DNA of 55,427 bases from an uncultured Eubacteriales bacterium (GCA_905201895.1 CAJKPX010000012.1:1-55427), one strand, 5' to 3'; shown: positions 23,813 to 32,295, numbered from the stretch's first letter. The notes: generated by a model from the sequence alone, not told the origin. A program made the numbers and translations.

Positions 23813-26092
23813 TTAGAAATCGTAGCCGTTGGGGAGCAGCTCGGCATATACACGTCTGTACTCCGCATTGAGGTCGGGCAGACGTCCGTTCGTGCCGGAC
23901 TGTCCGTTCGCGTAGGGCGTGGGCGTATAGGGGAAGGTGATCTCCTGCGATGCCGATCCGCCTGCAACGATAATCTGCTTGCAGTAGGACGCGGAGGTAG
24001 AGATATACTGGTTCGACATGAAGCCCTCGCCGCCGCTATTCTTGAGATACCATTTTGCAAATACGTTGCACACGCTGCCGTAGGATTCCTGGGTGCTGAC
24101 GTAGTTCATGGGCCAGAGCACCGTGGGAGCTGCGATTGCGTTATAGACCTGTCTCGTAGCACCCTCGTAGCCGTGGTGCGAGAACTGCACGATATCACTC
24201 TTAAGGATGTCGTCGCCAATATACTTCATCATTCGGTTGGATGCCTTGAGCTGGATGTCGCCCAGGAACATCACTCTCTGCGTGGTGCCGCCTGCGGTAA
24301 CGTCAACGCGGATCACGGCACTGTAATCGTTGCCCTCCTTGGGATAATCCGAATACTGATCCTCGAGCGTGTAGAGCACGTTCACCGTGATGCCGGGGAG
24401 CTCGATCTGCATACCCGTGTGGAGTCTTGCATAATGCTTAGCACCCGACCATGCAGCAGTTGCATTGCGGAAGCCGCTGGGGATACTGTTTTCAAAGTGA
24501 TAGTAGAACGCCTTGACGTCGATGGCAGAAGCATAATTTGCCGCAACCGCCTGGATCGCGCCGATGTGGTCGCCGTGGGTGTGCGAGAAATACCAAGCCG
24601 AAACAACGGGCTTGCCCTGTCTGGGGTTCTTTTCAGCGAGGAACTTGCACAGATTCTCTGCCTCGAGAGGCGTGTTGTAACCGCCGTCGATCACAAAGAA
24701 AGTACCGTCAGCAAGAAGCCAGACGTAAGACATGCCACCGTTTGCACGCGAGTTGATGTTGTCCACACGGAGCTGCCAGAGCTTGGGCTCATAGGTGTTC
24801 ACAGTGCCCTTCTGATCCTTGGCGGGATACTTGAAGGTGCCTGCTACCTCGGCATAGAGACGAATGGATTTGTTCTCATCGCTGTAAGAAACGTAAACGG
24901 TTGCCTTTTCGCCGTAGCGGAGCGCATAGCGGTTGCCGCCAAGCTCGTAGTCCTCGCCGCCCGTGAAGCCGGCTGCCTCCAGCTTAGCAACGTACTCGTT
25001 GAAGCCGGCAAGTGTAGCGTTCTCACGCTCAAGGATGCAGGAGGCACTATCGCCAGCGTAGCCGTCGATCAGATTTCCGTCGGTGAGTGTAGGAACAGTG
25101 AGGAACCAGGACTGACCCATAACCGACGAGTAGGACGCCGATTCAAAGGTTGCACTCAACGAGGGCGTGCCAACGAGAGTGTTGTTCTTGGCGTTGCGAA
25201 TGATGATGTAGAGCGCGTTGAGCGCGTGAGAATACTGATCGTCGCTCGATGCGGCAACCGTGATCTTGTTACCGATCACAGCAATGCGGTAACCAAGCGC
25301 GTTAAGATTCTTAAACGCCTCGGTGCTTTCAGGGCGATTGGTCAAACCAACCAGAATTTCAAAGGTATTGCTGTCTGCGGCAACGGTGGTGTCGAGCGTG
25401 CAGTTGATCTTATCGTCGCCAAACAGAGCCTCCAGATCGTCGCGGAAATCCGAGGCATCGCCGCCAACGTCGGCAGAAGCGGAGCTTGCACGGATAATCT
25501 TGAAGGCAAACTTGTCACCGTCAAGGAACTTGAGCATCGGATCGGGAAGCTTCTTTTTCAGAGAGAGGTTCGAGGGCACGGAAAGTGCGCCATCTGCAGC
25601 CGTCCAGATTGCCATCAGCTCGTTGATCGCTGCGCAGAGTGCGGTATCGTTTGCGCCCAGAACAACGATCTTATCGCCGTTGACCTCGACGATATATTCA
25701 TTTTCACCGAGCTTGCTCTTTGCCTCGGTGGATTCCTCGCGGTTGGTCAAGCCGATCAGAATCTCCTTGTCAACCTCGGGATTGATGTCGGTGTTGTCAT
25801 AGTTGCGATCGGGCTTTGCTCCAACGACCTTCTGAATCTCGGTGCGGAGCGTGGCAGCCAGGTCGGATGCCGAAGAAGGGAGGGATTGCGCAAGAACGAT
25901 GGCGTAGCTTGCCTTCTTGTTCTTACCGATGTAGAGCGGCTCTGCGGGGGCTTCGGTTGTGCCTTCGTTGCCACCTGTTGTCGCATTTGTCTTGTCATCT
26001 GTGTCATCGTTGGGGTTGGGGTTTTCCTGGCATGCGGGCATCAGAATGAGCATGAGCATTGCCAGAAAAAAGCAGAGAATCCGTTTTTTCAT
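23813..26092 (-). CDS. Lipoprotein with twin glycosidase-N-terminal-like domains and MBL
   Basis: A 759-residue lipoprotein: signal peptide with lipobox LMPAC (C21), an acidic Thr-rich linker (22-52), two tandem alpha/beta domains (about 55-180 and 190-318), the pre-MBL module (about 345-425) and MBL (about 435-735). The two alpha/beta domains each contain an EILIGLTNREES or EILVGLTNRPES motif, typical of the non-catalytic N-terminal domain of alpha-glucuronidases and GH20-type hexosaminidases, so a carbohydrate context is likely. MBL ligands are intact: SHTHGDH (504-509), FLGD (D612) and SHHGYEG (H639/H640). It is first of the leftward MBL cluster and divergent from the AraC gene (171-bp gap), which may control it. 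The start follows AAAGGA. Confidence 0.85.
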   Translation of the reverse strand: MKKRILCFFLAMLMLILMPACQENPNPNDDTDDKTNATTGGNEGTTEAPAEPLYIGKNKKASYAIVLAQSLPSSASDLAATLRTEIQKVVGAKPDRNYDNTDINPEVDKEILIGLTNREESTEAKSKLGENEYIVEVNGDKIVVLGANDTALCAAINELMAIWTAADGALSVPSNLSLKKKLPDPMLKFLDGDKFAFKIIRASSASADVGGDASDFRDDLEALFGDDKINCTLDTTVAADSNTFEILVGLTNRPESTEAFKNLNALGYRIAVIGNKITVAASSDDQYSHALNALYIIIRNAKNNTLVGTPSLSATFESASYSSVMGQSWFLTVPTLTDGNLIDGYAGDSASCILERENATLAGFNEYVAKLEAAGFTGGEDYELGGNRYALRYGEKATVYVSYSDENKSIRLYAEVAGTFKYPAKDQKGTVNTYEPKLWQLRVDNINSRANGGMSYVWLLADGTFFVIDGGYNTPLEAENLCKFLAEKNPRQGKPVVSAWYFSHTHGDHIGAIQAVAANYASAIDVKAFYYHFENSIPSGFRNATAAWSGAKHYARLHTGMQIELPGITVNVLYTLEDQYSDYPKEGNDYSAVIRVDVTAGGTTQRVMFLGDIQLKASNRMMKYIGDDILKSDIVQFSHHGYEGATRQVYNAIAAPTVLWPMNYVSTQESYGSVCNVFAKWYLKNSGGEGFMSNQYISTSASYCKQIIVAGGSASQEITFPYTPTPYANGQSGTNGRLPDLNAEYRRVYAELLPNGYDF

Positions 26093-26164
26093 GTTTGTTT
26101 CCTTTCTTTGTGAAAAAATTTCGGAAAATCCTATTTATAAACCGCAAAAAGTTTTGATAAACTA

Positions 26165-26193
26165 TTGCATTTATAACAAAAAAATGATATAAT
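26165..26193 (+). promoter_or_regulatory. Promoter of the AraC regulator, with a possible autoregulatory half-site
   Basis: TTGCAT (26165-26170), a 17-bp spacer and TATAAT (26188-26193). ACAAAAAAATGATAT (26176-26190) closely matches the proximal half-site GCAAAAAAATGATAG found upstream of the solute-binding gene at 35990 and overlaps this -10. A GCAAAAAG lies 32 bp further upstream (26144). Autorepression is an inference. Confidence 0.55.
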
Positions 26194-26263
26194 AATGTCG
26201 AATTTAAGCTCGCAATGCAAAAAATTGAAATTTTCGATTGTAACCGGGAGGAATAATAGAAAA

Positions 26264-27268
26264 ATGAAATATTCTGTTCAAGCCGAGAACGAGGTTGGAA
26301 AAGACGGTTCAAAAAAGCAATACGACATTTTCAAAAATTACCATAAAGGCAAACAAATGCTGGGAAACGCGCACACGCACACCTATTTTGAGGTGACAAT
26401 GGTGACCGAGGGAGAGCTGATCTATTGGATTCCCGATCACGAGCAGGTGGTGATGCATGCGGGAGATGTGATTGTTTTGCCGCCGCACGTGATCCACCAA
26501 ACGCATCAGCCCGAGCAAGTGAGCGATTGTGGAATGCGAAGCATCGTGGTAAAATTTTCGCCAATGTTTCTCTACCCGATGGAAACCACGCAATCCGACG
26601 TGGACTGCTTGCTCACCTCGCCGATCTTTTGCGAGGATTTCTTCGTGTTTAAGAGCGGCACGCCGATTGCCGAGGAGCTCGGCTCGATCCTGCGGGCAAC
26701 GCTGGCGGATCGCGAGCGCGAGGGGATTGGCTACGAGCTGGCGCTGCGCGGAAGGCTGACCACGCTCTACACTACCCTGCTCCGCTCCTGCAAATGCATT
26801 ATTCCCACGCGACCTGCGGGGGCAGAAATGGAGGGCGGCACGAGCGGCACGCGCGAGCTCTATCAGATCATGATGTATCTGCGGGAAAACTATCAATACA
26901 ACATCTCGATGCAAGAGGTTGCCGAGGTGTTTGGCATGAGCTATTATCATTTTTCGAGATTTTTCAAGAAGCTTACCAACAAGAAATTCAACGAATATCT
27001 CTTGGAGCTGCGGCTCAACTGCGCGCAGAAAAAGCTGCTTGAGGAAAACAAATCAATCTCGGAGGTGGCGCTTGAATGCGGATTTGAATACGTTTCGTAT
27101 TTCATTCAGAAATTCAAGGCGAAAAACGGCATGACACCGCGCGAATTTCAGCGCAAATACCGCCTGTCAAAAATCGGGCAAGCACCGCGGGGGGATGGCT
27201 CGGAGGAGTCCTCGGCGAGCATGCCTGCCTGGGTGGAAATGCCCAAGGGTGAGGACGAAGAGGCTTGA
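26264..27268 (+). CDS. AraC-family transcriptional regulator
   Basis: A 334-residue regulator. The N-terminal half is a cupin ligand-binding domain (AHTHTYFEVTMVTEGELIYW and HAGDVIVLPPHVIHQTHQ), the type that senses sugars in AraC/RhaR-like proteins. The C-terminal part (about 205-305) has two helix-turn-helix motifs: MQEVAEVFGMSYYHFSRFFKK and ISEVALECGFEYVSYFIQKFKAKNGMTPREFQ. The ATG at 26264 was chosen because GGAGG lies 12 nt upstream; upstream in-frame codons overlap the promoter. It is divergent from the MBL cluster and followed by a terminator. It is a candidate controller of the MBL genes and of the genes with paired 21-bp-spaced sites at 36.1, 37.9 and 42.1 kb. Confidence 0.92.
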   Translation: MKYSVQAENEVGKDGSKKQYDIFKNYHKGKQMLGNAHTHTYFEVTMVTEGELIYWIPDHEQVVMHAGDVIVLPPHVIHQTHQPEQVSDCGMRSIVVKFSPMFLYPMETTQSDVDCLLTSPIFCEDFFVFKSGTPIAEELGSILRATLADREREGIGYELALRGRLTTLYTTLLRSCKCIIPTRPAGAEMEGGTSGTRELYQIMMYLRENYQYNISMQEVAEVFGMSYYHFSRFFKKLTNKKFNEYLLELRLNCAQKKLLEENKSISEVALECGFEYVSYFIQKFKAKNGMTPREFQRKYRLSKIGQAPRGDGSEESSASMPAWVEMPKGEDEEA

Positions 27269-27283
27269 TGCGGCGAGCCGCAT

Positions 27284-27316
27284 GACGGATGGGAGCTTTG
27301 GCTCCCGTCCTTTTTT
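27284..27316 (+). terminator. Terminator of the AraC gene
   Basis: GACGGATGGGAGC (27284-27296), loop TTTG, GCTCCCGTC (27301-27309), then TTTTTT (27311-27316). Confidence 0.85.
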
Positions 27317-27388
27317 GTTTGCTCGCGTTTTTTCGTCGCATTTCGGATCGCAAACGGGGGCTTGCGGTGCAAAAAAACTCCTAAAATC

Positions 27389-27416
27389 GGGGGAAAGGAT
27401 CGGAATCCCTTCCCCC
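27389..27416 (-). terminator. Terminator after the first small ORF
   Basis: GGGGGAAAGG (27389-27398) pairs with CCCTTCCCCC (27407-27416). On the minus strand a T-rich stretch follows, ending in TTTTTTT. Nearly the same hairpin recurs at 29462-29487. Confidence 0.75.
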
Positions 27417-27462
27417 GTTCCTAAAACTCAAACCGTGCTATTTTGAAAAGGTTTGATATATT

Positions 27463-27594
27463 TTATACCTGTGCTGAAAGATCGTTGAAATCCCAAATCG
27501 CGGAGAGGCCGTCGGTTTCGACGGAGAGGGTCAAAATATCATTCTGATCAAGCAGAACGTTGATCATTTCGGGTGCCTGATAAACCCTTTTCAT
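27463..27594 (-). CDS. 43-residue small protein, copy 1
   Basis: Short ORF of 43 codons, beginning MKRVYQAPEMINVLLDQNDI and ending WDFNDLSAQV, with a GTGAGGATATTAC Shine-Dalgarno region before the ATG. It starts 20 nt after the stop of the CBM9-GLUG gene (27615) and is followed by a terminator. A near-identical copy follows the next paralogue at the same distance; the two differ at only a few codons (KR/KK, TDGLSAI/NAGLSSV), which supports selection on the protein. The shape (K.Y..PE.....L...DIL..S) resembles small proteins I know from gut Clostridia with a basic Tyr-Pro-Glu start and an acidic hydrophobic core; their function is unknown. It has no membrane segment. Confidence 0.7.
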   Translation of the reverse strand: MKRVYQAPEMINVLLDQNDILTLSVETDGLSAIWDFNDLSAQV

Positions 27595-27614
27595 TGTAAT
27601 ATCCTCACTTTTCA

Positions 27615-29354
27615 TTACTGCAGATCGCCGCCAACATAGGTTGCGGAGTAGGTGCAGTTGCTCTCGAGTGCAGCGCCGTCAACAACGCGGGTGATCTTCA
27701 CGTCGATCTTCACGGTGTCGGTTGCTTTTGCGGGAACGTTGGTGAGAACTGCGCCGTAAGCGTACTCATAATCGCCTTCAAGAGTGGAAATCTCAATGTC
27801 GGTGCCGTTTGCTCTTACTGTCTTGTAAACCTTGGTAACGCCATCGAGAACCTTGGTTTCAAAGGTGGTTACGGTTGCAGGCGTGGTTGCACCGTTGGTG
27901 TAGGTTACGGTAACCTTCATACCAACGCTACCCAGTCCGAGTTCAGCCTCGTCGATCAGACCAAGAATGCGAACGTCGAACTTGTTTTCAGCAGCCTCGG
28001 TAGATTGGATGTAAGCCGCGTCGGATGCGAAGGAGATCACGCCGTTGGCAGCATCGGAGGTACCCGTGTACTTGGTGAGATCGGAAGCTGCATAGCAGTT
28101 TTTGAACACAACGTTTACGCATCCGCCGCCCGAGCCGTTTGCAAGACCGTAAGGAGCATACATACCCGAAACGGTGTAGCCCTGTCCGTCGAAGGTACCG
28201 CAGAATGCCTGAATTGCGCCCCAGCCGCTCACGGGAGCGTTGCCGGTCCAAGTGCCGTCGGCATGGAAGGTAGTGCCGGGGTTGAGGTTGATGTTCGCGC
28301 CAAGCTTAAAGGTTTTGCCGCTCGTGAGGGTGGTTGCATCGGCAGAGCCGATTTTGTCATTCAGGGTGTGGGTTTTGGAAACAGAACCGTGAATGTTGGT
28401 GAGCTCAACAAGGCCGAGCAGCTCTGCTGCGGTGGTGATGGTGAACTCGTTTTGGGTCTTATCGTACCAGGAATAGTCTGCGATCAGGGGCTGTGCAGTT
28501 CGGTTGGTGTTCACCAGCTTCATCCTCATGTAGCCGCCGTTATCGGATGCCCCCGCATTACTCCAGCCGTGGCCGTCGCCATTGTTGAGCGTGAATGCAA
28601 AGCCGATGGTGGTTTCTGCTGTGGGCGTGAACGCTTCGCTATTGTAGCCGTCGAGCAGATCCCACGGAATTGCGGTTTCGGTGAGGTAACCGGTGTCGGT
28701 GAGCATGGTCTTGGAGGTAACTGCATCGAAAGCGGTGGTTCCGTCATTGTAGGCATAATCCCAGACTGCGGGAGCGGTGGTTCCGTTATTGCCCTTTTGA
28801 TAATATCTTGCTCTGCCAAAAACGAGCGAGTTGACTGCTTTTCCCTTTTCGGTTGCGTTTCCAACCGAAACATAAATCTGATAAACGGCACCGTCATTCT
28901 TTTTGGAGTCATCGCTGGATGCCTGCGGGAGTGTGATATAGTAGGCGACACAATCCTGATGATCGCCGCCGTCTGCCTTGCCGTTGGAGTCGGTCATGTT
29001 GTCGATGGGCGCATCGGTCCAGCGGTTCAGGTTTTCGTCGAAATATTCGGAAAGGATGTAGAGATTGGTGCTATCCCACATGACGTAGTAGTCCGCCTTC
29101 ACGCTCATGTTGTAGGTAGCGCCGTTGAGCACCATGTGGCTACGGTCGAGGCGCATGGTGTAGGCATTTGCCCAAGCGGAGTCCTTCACGCCGTCGATGG
29201 TTGCGCTTCCTGCCGTTGCATAAAGCTCTTGCGTGTTTGCGGTCCAAAGATCGGAGGTGTTTGCATAGGTTGCCGCCGAAGCCGTTACGGTAGGGACCGC
29301 GAGCAGAGCCACAAGCATTGAGAGCATGAGAAGGACAGAAACAATTCGTTTCAT
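27615..29354 (-). CDS. Secreted CBM9-like protein with shortened GLUG region
   Basis: A 579-residue secreted protein: signal peptide (MKRIVSVLLMLSMLVALLA...ASA), CBM9/DOMON-like domain (about 30-280: ATIDGVKDSAWANA, MWDSTNLYILSEYFDE, TAIPWDLLDG), DYSWY linker, one GLUG-like turn (LTSGKTFKLGANINLNPGTTF, WGAIQAFCGTFDGQGYTVSGMYAPYG), then directly a C-terminal Ig-like domain (about 445-579). Compared with the paralogue at 29684, about 150 residues of GLUG repeats are missing between GLANGSGG and DAAYIQST, yet the frame is kept. The C-terminal third is nearly identical to that paralogue. No MBL domain and no visible cell-wall anchor. The start has AAAGGAG about 10 nt upstream. It probably binds glycan outside the cell. 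Confidence 0.8.
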   Translation of the reverse strand: MKRIVSVLLMLSMLVALLAVPTVTASAATYANTSDLWTANTQELYATAGSATIDGVKDSAWANAYTMRLDRSHMVLNGATYNMSVKADYYVMWDSTNLYILSEYFDENLNRWTDAPIDNMTDSNGKADGGDHQDCVAYYITLPQASSDDSKKNDGAVYQIYVSVGNATEKGKAVNSLVFGRARYYQKGNNGTTAPAVWDYAYNDGTTAFDAVTSKTMLTDTGYLTETAIPWDLLDGYNSEAFTPTAETTIGFAFTLNNGDGHGWSNAGASDNGGYMRMKLVNTNRTAQPLIADYSWYDKTQNEFTITTAAELLGLVELTNIHGSVSKTHTLNDKIGSADATTLTSGKTFKLGANINLNPGTTFHADGTWTGNAPVSGWGAIQAFCGTFDGQGYTVSGMYAPYGLANGSGGGCVNVVFKNCYAASDLTKYTGTSDAANGVISFASDAAYIQSTEAAENKFDVRILGLIDEAELGLGSVGMKVTVTYTNGATTPATVTTFETKVLDGVTKVYKTVRANGTDIEISTLEGDYEYAYGAVLTNVPAKATDTVKIDVKITRVVDGAALESNCTYSATYVGGDLQ

Positions 29355-29461
29355 GCGGGGAGTTCTCCTTTGAGTTCGTTTTTTCGCCTTGTTTCGTACC
29401 ATGAACGAAAATTCGTGACACGAAAGAAGAAGAAAAAAGAAGAAAAAAGCTTTTGGAATTG

Positions 29462-29487
29462 GGGGGAAAGGACGGATCCTTTCCCCC
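29462..29487 (-). terminator. Terminator after the second small ORF
   Basis: GGGGGAAAGG (29462-29471) pairs with CCTTTCCCCC (29478-29487). Leftward it is followed by a weaker T-rich stretch (CAATTCCAAAAGCTTTTTTC). Confidence 0.7.
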
Positions 29488-29532
29488 GTTCCTAAAACTC
29501 AAAACGTGCTATTTTGAGAAGGTTTGATATTT

Positions 29533-29664
29533 TTATACCTGTGCGGAGAGATCGTTGAAATCCCAAACCGAGGAGAGACCGGCGTTTTCGACGGAGAGGG
29601 TCAAAATATCATTCTGATCAAGCAGAACGTTGATCATTTCGGGTGCCTGATAAACTTTTTTCAT
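29533..29664 (-). CDS. 43-residue small protein, copy 2
   Basis: Begins MKKVYQAPEMINVLLDQNDI and ends WDFNDLSAQV, with a strong GGGAGG 9 nt before the ATG. It sits 19 nt downstream of the CBM9-GLUG gene at 29684. It has the same length, gene position and hairpin after it as the copy at 27463. Third-position and conservative changes between the copies point to a real coding sequence. The product is acidic and soluble with no known domain. A role with the upstream secreted protein (chaperone, regulator or secreted companion) is possible but unproven. Confidence 0.7.
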   Translation of the reverse strand: MKKVYQAPEMINVLLDQNDILTLSVENAGLSSVWDFNDLSAQV

Positions 29665-29683
29665 CGTAATATCCTCCCTTTCA

Positions 29684-31912
29684 TTACTTCACGCCGCCAA
29701 CATAGGTTGCGGAGTAGGTGCAGGTGCTCTCAACTGCAACGCCGTCAATCACACGGGTGAGAACAACGTCGATCTTCACGGTGTCGGTTTCGGCACCGGG
29801 AATGTTGGTGAGAACTGCGCCGTAAGCGTACTCATAATCGCCCTCAAGAGTGGAAACCTCAACAGGCGTGCCGTTTGCGCTTACAGTCTTGTAAACCTGG
29901 GTAACGCCCTCGAGAACCTTGGTTTCAAAGGTGGTTACGGTTGCAGGCGTGGTTGCGCCGTTGGTGTAGGTTACGGTAACCTTCATGCCAACGCCGTCAA
30001 GTCCAAGCTCAGCCTCGTCGATCAGACCAAGGATACGAACGTCGAACTTGCCCTCATTAACAGCAGTTTCCTGAATGTAAGCTGCGTCGGAATTGTCAGT
30101 AACGGTTCCTCCACCAGTACTTCCATAAGTTTTCAAAGTGCTGCCGGAGAGATCATAGCAATTCGAAATGGTAGCATTCATACGAGCAGCATGGTAAGTA
30201 CTTCCAAGTACAATTTCCGTCCCAGTGTTATTGGTAATATTATTACCACCTTTAGTTGCTTCATCGCCGTCAGCATCTACACCGTTAATTTTGTCATTTT
30301 TGGTAACGGTATAATTAGAATTCCAAGCAAGACGAGAAGAAATTGCACCCAGAGTAGGAGTAGTTCCGCTCGAGGAAATAACACCTGCAAATACGCAATC
30401 CTCAATTACAATCGTGGCGGTGTTGGGGCTACCAACTGTATAACTATTTCCTGTGTATGCAGAACCTGCAATACCACCTACAAAACCGCTGTTCTTGGTA
30501 CCCTTAACAATCATATCGGAGTAAACGTTGGAAATTGTGAGGGTACCTGCATTGGGCTTACCGTTGCCGTGAAGAACACCAACAACACCTGCGATGTCAT
30601 CCTTGCCGTCTCCAATCAACAAGCCGTTTGTGAATTTCACGTTTTTAATGGTTCCATTGGGAATCATTCTGCCAATAAATCCAAGCTCATCAGTATGAGA
30701 GCCATTGGTAAGTCCCTTCGCTACATAAATACCCGAGATGGTATAACCTTGACCATCAAACGTTCCGGCAAAACGACCGATTGTTCCCCAACCATTCAAA
30801 GGAGTTCCGGTGTAAGTTCCGTCAGAATTAAAGGTGGTGCCGGGGTTGAGGTCGATGTTTGCGCCAAGCTTAAAGGTTTTGCCAGCAGTCAAAGTAGCCG
30901 GGTTATCCGTACCAAACTTGGGGTTGTTCTTAAACCATACAGCATAATTACCGTGAAGGTTAGTCAATTCAGCAAGACCAAGGAGCTGCTCTGCCGTGGT
31001 GATCGTGAATTCGGATTTGGAAACATCGTACCAAGAAAGATCCGGAACGATGGGCTTAACAGTGGGGTTTTCTACGCCTGCACCAAGAAGCTGGAGTTTC
31101 TGGAACCCAGCGGTATCTGAAGTATGCAAAAAGCTTGCATTTGTTTTGCGTCCGCCGTTCCAGCCAATACCGATCACGGTATCTGCTGCAGGAGTGAATG
31201 CCTCGTCGCAACGCTGATCAAGGAAATTCCACGGGACACGAGTTTCCATGATATAGCCGGTTTCAGTCAGGCTGGTCTTGGAGGTTGCTCCCTCCCAAGA
31301 AGTCGCATCGTCGCCCGCAAACACAGAATAATTTTGATCACCCTTGACAATAACTGCCTGTGCAGTACCAAGAGAAGCATCTTTGTACCACTTGATTCGA
31401 CCGTTGATGGTAGAGTCACCGGTTGCGCCAACCGTGGTGCTTCCAAGAAGCGACTGCGCAGGAATGGTGTAGATCATTGCGGTACCACCGTTGTTGGTTG
31501 CCACCCCGTCATCGGTGTAATCGGAGGGAAGAACAACATAGTGAGCGGTGCCCTGGTTACTAAAGTTGTAGTAAGTACTATTTGCAATAATGGTTTCATT
31601 AAAACGCTCTTCAAGAATGTAGAGATAGTTCTCATCCCACATCATGTAAACATCTGCCATGGTGCCCATAGGAGCAGCACCGCCAAGAAGGGCGTTCTGG
31701 CTACGGTCGACACGATAGGTGTATGCCTTTGTCCACTCGGACTTGTCGCCATCGATCGTGGGGGTTCCCTTTACTGCGTAGCGAGTAGGAAGGGTGTTGC
31801 TATACAAGTCGGAGGTGTGCGAATACGTTGCAGCCGAAACGGTCATGGTGGGAACCACGAGCATCGTAACGAGCATCGCAACGGTGAGTAACGCGGAAAT
31901 AATACGTTTCAT
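29684..31912 (-). CDS. Secreted CBM9-GLUG-Ig protein
   Basis: A 742-residue secreted protein: signal peptide (MKRIISALLTVAMLVTMLVV...VSA), CBM9/DOMON-like domain (about 35-285: PTIDGDKSEWTKA, MWDENYLYILEERFNE, TRVPWNFLDQ), DLSWY linker, long GLUG region (about 310-605: LGFIGRMIPNGTIKNVKFTNG, IAGVVGVLHG, VGGIAGSAYTG) and a C-terminal Ig-like domain (about 610-742). It corresponds to the N-terminal 700 residues of the 1142-residue MBL protein without the MBL part. The start has AAGGAG upstream. A 43-residue ORF follows 19 nt downstream. No sortase motif or anchor is visible, so it is either released or held by binding to glycan. Confidence 0.82.
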   Translation of the reverse strand: MKRIISALLTVAMLVTMLVVPTMTVSAATYSHTSDLYSNTLPTRYAVKGTPTIDGDKSEWTKAYTYRVDRSQNALLGGAAPMGTMADVYMMWDENYLYILEERFNETIIANSTYYNFSNQGTAHYVVLPSDYTDDGVATNNGGTAMIYTIPAQSLLGSTTVGATGDSTINGRIKWYKDASLGTAQAVIVKGDQNYSVFAGDDATSWEGATSKTSLTETGYIMETRVPWNFLDQRCDEAFTPAADTVIGIGWNGGRKTNASFLHTSDTAGFQKLQLLGAGVENPTVKPIVPDLSWYDVSKSEFTITTAEQLLGLAELTNLHGNYAVWFKNNPKFGTDNPATLTAGKTFKLGANIDLNPGTTFNSDGTYTGTPLNGWGTIGRFAGTFDGQGYTISGIYVAKGLTNGSHTDELGFIGRMIPNGTIKNVKFTNGLLIGDGKDDIAGVVGVLHGNGKPNAGTLTISNVYSDMIVKGTKNSGFVGGIAGSAYTGNSYTVGSPNTATIVIEDCVFAGVISSSGTTPTLGAISSRLAWNSNYTVTKNDKINGVDADGDEATKGGNNITNNTGTEIVLGSTYHAARMNATISNCYDLSGSTLKTYGSTGGGTVTDNSDAAYIQETAVNEGKFDVRILGLIDEAELGLDGVGMKVTVTYTNGATTPATVTTFETKVLEGVTQVYKTVSANGTPVEVSTLEGDYEYAYGAVLTNIPGAETDTVKIDVVLTRVIDGVAVESTCTYSATYVGGVK

Positions 31913-32151
31913 AAGAGTTACGTCTCCTTATTTTATATTTTTCGTATTATTGGGGTCGCGATTTTGTGCAACCTCCACTATTTACTCGTTATGCCACCGA
32001 GCGATCTCTCGCGCAGTGGCTCTGAAAAAAAATAAATGATGGGAGGTTTCACTTGTTTTGTTGGTGCATCGGAACGTGTTTCTCATTCCAAGGCACCGTT
32101 TCAAATCCACTGCGCAATTTTTGCACGTTTGGATTTTGAAAGGAACGAGGT

Positions 32152-32171
32152 GAAACGGGCGATCCCGTTTC
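32152..32171. repeat. Palindromic direct repeat, copy 1
   Basis: GAAACGGGCGATCCCGTTTC, identical to 32296-32315. The two copies enclose about 125 bp containing three hairpins, a layout like the ends of a small mobile or transposed element. Confidence 0.7.
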
Positions 32172-32295
32172 GAGTTTTTCAAAAATTCTGAACGCCGCGA
32201 GAGAACAACCCCTCCGTCAGCCGACAAGCGGCTGCCACCTCCCCTTACACATGGGAGGCTTGGGCGCCTTTTCCCAAGCGTTCGGACTCTTTTTT

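Larger units (their letters stand above)
27389..28016. repeat. Direct duplication unit, copy 1 (gene 3' end + small ORF + terminator)
   Basis: This stretch and 29462-30083 align over the terminator hairpin, the 43-codon ORF and the last 370-400 bp of the CBM9-GLUG genes with only scattered substitutions. The copies are about 2.07 kb apart. It marks a tandem gene duplication, or recent gene conversion of the 3' part. Confidence 0.8.
29462..30083. repeat. Direct duplication unit, copy 2
   Basis: Partner of 27389-28016. The similarity drops upstream of about 30083, where this copy carries GLUG repeats that the other gene lacks. Confidence 0.8.

Noticed and set aside
15002..26092. Competence (ComEC) locus
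   Set aside because: The MBL domains resemble ComEC's, but there is no ComEC membrane channel, ComEA or ComEB, and the proteins carry glycan-type modules.
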